From: Pseudorhodobacter antarcticus
GTDB lineage: Bacteria > Pseudomonadota > Alphaproteobacteria > Rhodobacterales > Rhodobacteraceae
Reading direction: 5' to 3'
Assembly: GCA_945860375.1 (NCBI GenBank)
Contig: CAMAQR010000026.1
Location: 1-54,190 of the forward strand
Length of the DNA stretch: 54,190 nt
Positions 49,168 to 54,190 of this stretch are shown here, piece by piece; position 1 is the stretch's first letter, and every line of letters begins with the position of its first letter. The notes under the pieces were generated by a model, which saw only the letters and a list, made by a program, of their open reading frames with translations, ran no database searches and had not been told where the DNA came from. The position numbers and the translations under genes are program-made.

Positions 49168-49264
49168 GCCGGACCCCGCTCTTTAGTTGTCGGCTGTTCG
49201 TCTAAGATGAGAAACGCGTGAGGGCCATGATAGATTTGCGCCCCAAGTAAGCCGCTGGCGCGCG

Positions 49265-49807
49265 TCAGTGCGCCTTCCGCCAGACCCATGGCATCTCGAA
49301 GGTGCCAGACCAGATGCCGATCCCGTTGGCCTGAGCGGCCTCCTCGTCTGGGACATAAGCGGTCGAGTACTTTCGGTAGGCCACGGCGAGACCGCTGCCC
49401 ACCATGTATCGCCCAACATCCCCACCGGCCACCGAGCATTCGGCCACGATGCGCTGGTATCGGTCGATGTCCATCTTGGCGCACGACACAGTCTGGCGAC
49501 CGATGAAGGCGGCAAGGGCATTGGCAGCCACCTGCCCACAGCGGTAAGCCTTGCCTTTGGCGTCGGTGCAAAGTTGCTTGGACTCGGGGGCATCGATGCC
49601 AGACAGTCGAAACCGCTGGCCGTGAATTTCAATAGTATCACCATCGATGACCGAAGCCACGCCGACGTAAGTGGGATCGTGGCAGTGCTCCTGCCCTGCC
49701 TTTTGGTCGCGATGGCAGCCGCGCGCGTCCAGTTTGCCAGAATGGGCAAGTGCGGCCATTGGAGATTGAGAAATCGCTAGGAGAAAGCACAGGGTAACCA
49801 ATCGCAC
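49265..49807 (-). CDS. Secreted thermonuclease-family (SNase) protein
   Basis: An exported nuclease of 180 aa if read from GTG 49807, which follows GGAGG by 8 nt and starts the signal peptide (RLVTLCFLLAISQSPMAALA). ATG 49831 is the alternative and would add eight residues. After the signal comes a His/Cys motif HSGKLDARGCHRDQKAGQEHCH in shortened form HSG-GCH-HCH, often seen before SNase domains. The SNase core has VIDGDTIEI, FRLSGIDAPES and DRYQRIVAEC, holding the catalytic Asp, Arg, Glu and Arg, and ends GIGIWSGTFEMPW. It probably degrades DNA or RNA outside the cytoplasm. Confidence 0.9.
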   Translation of the reverse strand: MRLVTLCFLLAISQSPMAALAHSGKLDARGCHRDQKAGQEHCHDPTYVGVASVIDGDTIEIHGQRFRLSGIDAPESKQLCTDAKGKAYRCGQVAANALAAFIGRQTVSCAKMDIDRYQRIVAECSVAGGDVGRYMVGSGLAVAYRKYSTAYVPDEEAAQANGIGIWSGTFEMPWVWRKAH

Positions 49808-50083
49808 CAGCACAACCTCCAAGCCTTCCATTGATGCCTATGATGGCCAACCGGATCGGTTAAGTCATTCGCGCATACGGGTAGGCGGCGATTGCCAAAG
49901 ATAATTCTTCTCGTAAATCCGTTCGGGCCGCTGGCAAGCTGATGACTTCAATGCGGAGCCACGTCCTCTTGGTAATCCTGACCGTCCAGAAATTTCATCG
50001 TGGTCATCTGTGGCTGCTGCACTCTGCGCAAAAGATAGGTTGCGTGGCGGCGGACCTTTGTAGAGGGTCAGAAGGACAGTTTC

Positions 50084-50737
50084 ATGCAGTCGGAGTTGCC
50101 CCGCGTGGCATGGTTTTGGTCCCTTTGCCCCGTGCTTTTGATTGCCTCGGTCGAAGTCGCAAATGCCGACGTGGCACGGTTTCGCGTTGAAGGTGAGCGG
50201 CTCTTCTACAACACCAACATCCCTTATCCCGATGATCCAAGCACGGGCATCAACAACCGGGACGCTACTGAGATGAGTCTCTACTTGATGGAAGCGCCCA
50301 AAATTTCAATCATTGTCTTGGAAAGCTACGGCGGAGAGGGCGCGGCTGCCTTCAAGATGGGTAACAAGATTGCCAAACTCGGCTTGGCGACCGAGGTGAA
50401 AAACAGCTGTGAAAGTGCATGCCCGATCATCTTTCTCGGCGGGTATCCGAGAACATTGGCCAAAGGCGGCATACTTGGTTTCCATAGGGCCCGTGTCACA
50501 GCGACTGGCGTCAAGGAGCTTGTCGAGTTTCAAAATGAACAACGTGGGCAAACGATCCACCCAGCAGAAGACGCATATGACCAAGCGATCACGCACACAG
50601 TGCAAGAGTTCAAGTATATGGCGTGGCGTGGCGTGAAGGACGAGTTCATGCTGGAAATGCTCGCAATACCCCCACGCGAGATGTGGAGACCTTCACGTGC
50701 TGATCTGGTGGCGGCAGGTATCATCAATGCGGATTAG
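50084..50737 (+). CDS. Exported ClpP-like protein, intact active-site motifs
   Basis: A 217-aa protein. The signal peptide is about 1-28 (FWSLCPVLLIASVEVANA). The domain has VLESYGGEG (G83, G84), C109-E-S111-A-C113 and LGFHRA with H134, all in ClpP order. The end EMLAIPPREMWRPSRADLVAAGII corresponds to the last helix-strand part of ClpP. There is no extra domain. The stop overlaps the next gene's start by 11 bases, so translation of the two is coupled; that partner is a degraded paralogue. AAGGA about 9 nt upstream supports ATG 50084. Confidence 0.75.
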   Translation: MQSELPRVAWFWSLCPVLLIASVEVANADVARFRVEGERLFYNTNIPYPDDPSTGINNRDATEMSLYLMEAPKISIIVLESYGGEGAAAFKMGNKIAKLGLATEVKNSCESACPIIFLGGYPRTLAKGGILGFHRARVTATGVKELVEFQNEQRGQTIHPAEDAYDQAITHTVQEFKYMAWRGVKDEFMLEMLAIPPREMWRPSRADLVAAGIINAD

Positions 50738-51356
50738 GGCGCTGGCATCGGTTTTTGCCGTCTGTTGCATCGGCCCTCTCCATGCTGGGGAGCGCATTGC
50801 TGTTGAGGGTGCCACAATCCGCTATGATGGCAGCGTGGCCTATGCGGAAGGCGACAATGCCATTGGGCAGGACGCCAACGTGATCCGAGAACTGTTACGG
50901 GGCAATCCAGACATTTCGAAGATCGTTCTCGTCGGGGATTTCCCGATGACCGGCTTCGCGCTTGAAGTTGCCATAGTGATAGAGGCATTCGGCTTAGCCA
51001 CCGAAATCGCCGATGAATGCTCCAATGCATGCATCTACATGTTTGCCTCGGGAAAGCCCCGGGTCCTTGGAGATGGAGCGCGGATGGGCATGCGCCGCCG
51101 CGCAATCGACGCCGCCCACCTAAGAAAGGTCTACCCAGACGACGCGCAAAGATACGGTTGGGCTGACGAGTTTGGGCAAGGTGCGATGATGTATGACCGT
51201 GGCCAGAGCGACATGCGCTGGGCGCTGCTACACTTGGTCCAGCATGGGGTGTCCTTGGATTTTGCACTCAAAGTCTTCGCCACCCCGCGTGAAGATATGT
51301 GGTGGCCGACGCGGGAGGAGCTGATCGCGGGTGGGGTGATCGGTGGGGAACGGTAG
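50727..51356 (+). CDS. Exported ClpP-like pseudoenzyme, paralogue of the preceding gene
   Basis: A 209-aa protein with signal peptide (RALASVFAVCCIGPLHAG). It aligns along its length with the preceding protein: IEAFGLATEIADECSNACIY against KLGLATEVKNSCESACPI, and REDMWWPTREELIAGGVI against the same C-terminal region. Its active site is lost: the nucleophile position is N100 (C98-S-N-A-C102), the His position is R123 (GMRRRA), and the Gly-Gly strand motif is replaced by DFPMTG. The frame is intact, so it is kept as a protein, perhaps as a structural or regulatory subunit. ATG 50727 lies inside the end of the upstream gene. Confidence 0.75.
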   Translation: MRIRALASVFAVCCIGPLHAGERIAVEGATIRYDGSVAYAEGDNAIGQDANVIRELLRGNPDISKIVLVGDFPMTGFALEVAIVIEAFGLATEIADECSNACIYMFASGKPRVLGDGARMGMRRRAIDAAHLRKVYPDDAQRYGWADEFGQGAMMYDRGQSDMRWALLHLVQHGVSLDFALKVFATPREDMWWPTREELIAGGVIGGER

Positions 51357-51536
51357 ATGATGGTGAACTTTGCCAAAATGTGCGCCTTGGCAGCTCTATC
51401 CACATGCTTGATGGGCCAACTGGATAAGGGCCTTCGTAAGCAAATACAAAAAAGGCCCAAACCGGCGAACGGCTTCAAAGGGAATTTCTATAGATTAGGC
51501 ATAATCTACACGGGCAGTACCGACTATCAACGTTAA
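51357..51536 (+). CDS. Possible small exported protein, third gene of the ClpP-like pair
   Basis: An open frame of 59 codons begins in the base right after the pseudoenzyme stop (TAG-ATG). The first 20 residues look like a signal peptide (NFAKMCALAALSTCLMG), and the rest is basic (KGLRKQIQKRPKPANGFKGN) and ends in YTGSTDYQR. The tight junction favours coupled translation, but there is no known match and codon use is not decisive. It could be chance. Confidence 0.35.
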   Translation: MMVNFAKMCALAALSTCLMGQLDKGLRKQIQKRPKPANGFKGNFYRLGIIYTGSTDYQR

Positions 51537-51787
51537 ATAAAAAATGCGTCAGCCGCAAATTGCCAGAGTTGCGCAAGAACTCAGGCTCGACAAAATGCAA
51601 GCGACACACAGCAAATTAGCCTTGTTCAAGGCGAGTCCCCTGAACGTATCGCAGGCCCTCGGCAGTAATGTTAGAGCTTTTTCGGTCGAAGCTTTCCGTC
51701 AGCTTGCTCATTGAAGGGCCCCAACAACGAACAAAACAACGTGGGGCAATCCGCCGCGAACGTGATGTTCGCACGGAAAAGTCCTAC

Positions 51788-51997
51788 TCATTGGCAATTG
51801 CCATACGCATCTGCACCGGCACCAAGGCCTTGCCCTGCAGCACTTCCAGCATACTGACTTGACGACGACGCCATGGCTCCAAGGCCGATCATAGCTGCCA
51901 GAAGGCCGCATCCATCGTCATCCTGCCCAGCTTCAGGCGAACCACAACCGCTCAAGACTAACATAGCAATCAAACTCACGCCCAAAGTGGATTTCAT
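51788..51997 (-). CDS. Small lipoprotein
   Basis: A 69-aa product with a lipoprotein signal peptide: KSTLGVSLIAMLVLSGCGSP, where LSGC is a good lipobox, so the mature protein begins at C18. The mature part is acidic at first (QDDDG) and then Gly/Ala/Ser-rich, with two more Cys. AAAGG lies 8 nt before the ATG. It is in the gap between ClpP-like genes and is transcribed in the opposite direction. Function unknown. Confidence 0.65.
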   Translation of the reverse strand: MKSTLGVSLIAMLVLSGCGSPEAGQDDDGCGLLAAMIGLGAMASSSSQYAGSAAGQGLGAGADAYGNCQ

Positions 51998-52245
51998 CAG
52001 GTTTGCCTTTACAGTTTACACAACACGCCTATGAAATTCTTCGCGCGTGAGCGATTATCGCAAAAGATACAGCACTCTTAAAGCAAGATACTCGATCTGC
52101 TTTTGAAGCGCAAAGCATAAGGGTTTGCGACCAGAATATTGCTTTTACAATGTCTGTAGGGGATAGTCGATTCCTGAACTGAAGAGTCGCATCAAACCTG
52201 CTTTCGCGCAGAAATGGCACTGCGCCTAGCGATTGGTCTGGCAAG

Positions 52246-52281
52246 TAATGTACCAAATGTAGCAAATGTAGCGATTGTAGC
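52246..52281 (+). repeat. 9-bp direct repeats, four units, before a ClpP-like gene
   Basis: TAATGTACC, AAATGTAGC, AAATGTAGC and GATTGTAGC follow each other without gaps and end 12 bp before the GTG start, just in front of the purine-rich ribosome site. They could be regulator half-sites or a slippage-prone element that changes spacing in the leader. Confidence 0.55.
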
Positions 52282-52293
52282 AGGGGGTGGCGG

Positions 52294-53601
52294 GTGAAGG
52301 CGATCATATTGACGGTGTTCCTACTGCAGGCGGCTCCACTGGCGGCCTATCCGCTGGTCGATGCCCAATGCAAAGATGATGCGCAGGCCTGCATCAAGGC
52401 GGGAAAGCTGGACTACGTATCGATCTACGGCAAGATCGGGGACGAAGACCTCGACTTCTTCACGATGCTGGACGAGGCGCTGCCACCTGATGCCCCATTT
52501 CCCCGCGTCTTCCTGAACTCCCATGGTGGCAAGGTGCACGCTGGGATTGGCATTGGCCACATCCTGCACAAGCACCAAGCGAAGGCGGAAAGCGGATCGC
52601 CGATTATCGCTGACAGTGCGCCACAGTGCAGTTCTGCCTGTACCTTGGTGGCGCTGGGGGCCACAAAGAGGCGTCTGACGCATGTTGGGCTACACGGTCC
52701 CTCGGTCCGCACAAAGCAGGCGGTAAACGTATGGCAAACGCAGGCTGGGTCACCGGACGATGTCAAGGATTACCTCAACGAAATGGGGGCTACTCCGCAG
52801 TTCATCCAGATTGTGCAGGACACCCCCTTTGACCAAATTGCTGATTTCTTCTTTGATCCGAAACTGCCGGTTGAGGGACAGGAAATCTATAAACTGGGCG
52901 TGTACTCCACCGACGATCAATTCTTCTCGCCGATACCAGATGTGGCTGTCGATGGTCTTAACTTCAAGACCACCGAAGACTATGCGATCAACGCCGCCAA
53001 CTATGGTTCCATCCAAGCCATGCGCGATTTGGCTGCGCTCAATACCGCCTACCATCCTGACGTGAAGCCCGACTTCGAGGCAGCAAACAGGTGGCTGGCG
53101 ATGGCCGCTGGGAAGGGCGACAAATGGTCAATGCATACTCTCGGCTACCACTACTCATACGGGCTTGGCGTCCCAAAAGACAACACAAAGGCGGTGGAGC
53201 TTTACCTGAAAGCGTCCAAGTTGGGCCTTGCCCCGTCTCAAAACAATCTGGGTTGGGCTTACTATACCGGCGTAGGAGTGCCTGAAAGCCTGCCTGACGC
53301 CATCTACTGGATCACCAAGTCTGCGGAACAGGGTGAAGCGTTCGCCTATGGGTCGCTGTGTGAAATCAGCGGTGCCACGGACCTATTCAAAGACGACCTG
53401 ACCGAGGCCTTCATGTGGTGTGGGCTGGCGGTGGAACACTTGCCGGACGGCGACGCGAAGGACGCGGCACAGGTTGCCTATGACCAGATCATGAAGACAG
53501 CTTCAACAGAAGCCGTTGCAGCGGGAAGCCTTCAGGTCCAGAAGTGGGACGAAGCGCATGTAACTTCGTCAATGCAGAATGTTGGGGATGATTTGAATTA
53601 G
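52294..53601 (+). CDS. Exported ClpP-like protein fused to Sel1 repeats
   Basis: A 435-aa protein from GTG 52294, preceded by a G-rich ribosome site. The signal peptide is about 1-19 (AIILTVFLLQAAPLAA). The ClpP-like domain (about 40-215) has LNSHGGKV (G78, G79), C112-S-S114-A-C116 and GLHGPS with H134. From about 245 to 400 Sel1-like repeats follow, for example WLAMAAGKGDKWSMHTLGYH with YGLGVPKD, and LYLKASKLGLAPSQNNLGWA with GVGVPE. The same two modules are encoded by separate genes at 45914-47835, which supports a working link between them. It is the last island gene before the dac gene. Confidence 0.8.
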   Translation: MKAIILTVFLLQAAPLAAYPLVDAQCKDDAQACIKAGKLDYVSIYGKIGDEDLDFFTMLDEALPPDAPFPRVFLNSHGGKVHAGIGIGHILHKHQAKAESGSPIIADSAPQCSSACTLVALGATKRRLTHVGLHGPSVRTKQAVNVWQTQAGSPDDVKDYLNEMGATPQFIQIVQDTPFDQIADFFFDPKLPVEGQEIYKLGVYSTDDQFFSPIPDVAVDGLNFKTTEDYAINAANYGSIQAMRDLAALNTAYHPDVKPDFEAANRWLAMAAGKGDKWSMHTLGYHYSYGLGVPKDNTKAVELYLKASKLGLAPSQNNLGWAYYTGVGVPESLPDAIYWITKSAEQGEAFAYGSLCEISGATDLFKDDLTEAFMWCGLAVEHLPDGDAKDAAQVAYDQIMKTASTEAVAAGSLQVQKWDEAHVTSSMQNVGDDLN

Positions 53602-53710
53602 GTATAGCAAAAAAGAGGCCGAACGATGGTGATATGATCGATAGCCTCATGAACTGGTGAGGGCATCTTTTCTTGGGCACATGTCGCGTAGGCTAATCGC
53701 TATCTAACTT

Positions 53711-54190
53711 TTATTGTGCGGCGACGTCATAGCCAGCGACGAGGGGGATACGGAATTCAGGTAGATTGGGCGTACGGATCACCAGTTCACCCAGCCTTTT
53801 ACCTTTGCTTACCGGTGCGGTAATTGGCCAAGGATGGATAACTTCGAAAGTAATAGCATACTGGTTATTGGCCGGAAGTAGCAGGATTACTGCGTGTTCG
53901 ACGACCAGTCCCACTCCGGGCGCAGAGCCACCACTCACCTGTGCCTGAGCTACTTCAGTTTCTGCTTTTATGACGGTTTTCAGGATAAACTGGTTGAAGG
54001 CCCAAGTGGCAATGCGGTCGGCTTCTTCGGCGCGCTCGGCGTCCGACGTCAGGCCCGAGATCGCGAAGATGATCCGGCGGTCACCCTGTTTGACCGACCC
54101 TACCAGACCGTAACCCGCCTCTTCGGTGTGGCCGGTCTTCAATCCGTCTGCACCAATCCCCAGCTTGAGCAACGGGTTGCGGTTGTTCGC
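53711..54190 (-). CDS. D-alanyl-D-alanine carboxypeptidase, C-terminal part (runs off the window)
   Basis: The frame enters from beyond base 54190 and ends at TAA 53711-53713, giving 159 codons. NRNPLLKLGIGADGLKTGHT contains the KTG box of class A/C penicillin-binding carboxypeptidases of the DacA/DacC type. A YGLVGSVKQGDRRIIFAISG strand region and a C-terminal beta domain (PGVGLVVEHAVILLLPANN) follow. These enzymes remove the terminal D-Ala of peptidoglycan side chains in the periplasm. The SxxK and SxN motifs lie outside the window. It appears to be core genome again and marks the right edge of the island. Confidence 0.9.
   Translation of the reverse strand, partial: ANNRNPLLKLGIGADGLKTGHTEEAGYGLVGSVKQGDRRIIFAISGLTSDAERAEEADRIATWAFNQFILKTVIKAETEVAQAQVSGGSAPGVGLVVEHAVILLLPANNQYAITFEVIHPWPITAPVSKGKRLGELVIRTPNLPEFRIPLVAGYDVAAQ

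Noticed and set aside
51544..51714. 56-codon plus-strand frame behind the ClpP-like pair
   Set aside because: No ribosome site beyond an A-run, no known pattern; kept out as probable chance.
52029..52307. 92-codon minus-strand frame before the Sel1-fused ClpP-like gene
   Set aside because: It covers the promoter and repeat region of the downstream gene, has no signal or motif and no ribosome site.
1..54190. CRISPR array or rRNA genes
   Set aside because: No regularly spaced repeat series of 25-40 bp and no recognisable rRNA segments were seen on either strand.

Overview
The window reads as chromosomal DNA of an alphaproteobacterium of the Rhodobacterales (Rhodobacteraceae-like). The core genes are GC-rich, and several gene orders are typical of that group: NDUFA12 - mlaD - DUF2155 - aat - accC - accB, clpP - clpX, a GapR-type DUF2312 gene, and an SSS-type sensor kinase behind a short-chain acyl regulator. 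No ribosomal RNA or CRISPR array is visible. There are two tRNA genes, Asn-GTT on the minus strand (1069-1143) and Thr-TGT on the plus strand (43704-43779). The last 10 kb look like an accessory island, part of which is clearly AT-richer.

Layout. Bases 1-1060 are a small mobile scar downstream of tRNA-Asn: the end of an IS3-family element has cut the second of two tandem paralogous hypothetical genes. Bases 1213-7890 hold a LACTB2-like metallo-hydrolase, an EnvZ-like orphan kinase, a YnjBCD-type ABC importer and a CDP-alcohol phosphatidyltransferase. Bases 7987-13867 hold clpP, clpX, NDUFA12, mlaD, DUF2155, aat, accC and accB. Bases 14094-16686 are preT-preA, the dihydropyrimidine dehydrogenase. 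Then follow a luciferase-like oxidoreductase, kup, a TetR regulator, an HbpS-like protein and a glycosyltransferase. Bases 22526-30453 hold a RutR-like TetR regulator with a double operator, N-carbamoyl-beta-alanine amidase, dihydropyrimidinase, a divergent acidic protein and a five-gene ABC importer unit of the pyrimidine/riboflavin-precursor type. With preTA this is a whole reductive pyrimidine pathway (uracil/thymine to beta-amino acid) with its likely importer.

Bases 30594-36264 are a regulatory block: an ScfR/RamB-type regulator, a stand-alone receiver protein, a small membrane protein, an SSS-histidine kinase hybrid and an orphan FliM-like SpoA protein. Bases 36271-43661 hold a DUF442 phosphatase-like protein and an ETHE1-like metallo-hydrolase (fused into one protein in other bacteria), a DksA/TraR protein behind an FNR-type box, a multifunctional beta-oxidation-like protein with a degraded dehydrogenase half, gapR, and an iron-type ABC permease that stands alone.

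The most interesting part lies between tRNA-Thr and a partial dac gene (43780-53710). Five exported ClpP-fold proteins sit within 9 kb. Four carry a C-x-S-x-C nucleophile motif, a Gly-Gly strand motif and a downstream His. They are decorated differently: an NTF2-like C-terminus, a PAN/Apple domain, and Sel1 repeats (fused in one case, encoded by a separate gene in another). The fifth, translationally overlapped with an intact paralogue, has lost Ser, His and Gly-Gly and looks like a pseudoenzyme partner. A secreted thermonuclease, a small lipoprotein, phage-type DUF5681 genes and several inverted or direct repeats fill the rest. I propose this as a candidate undescribed periplasmic ClpP-like system; its function is unknown.
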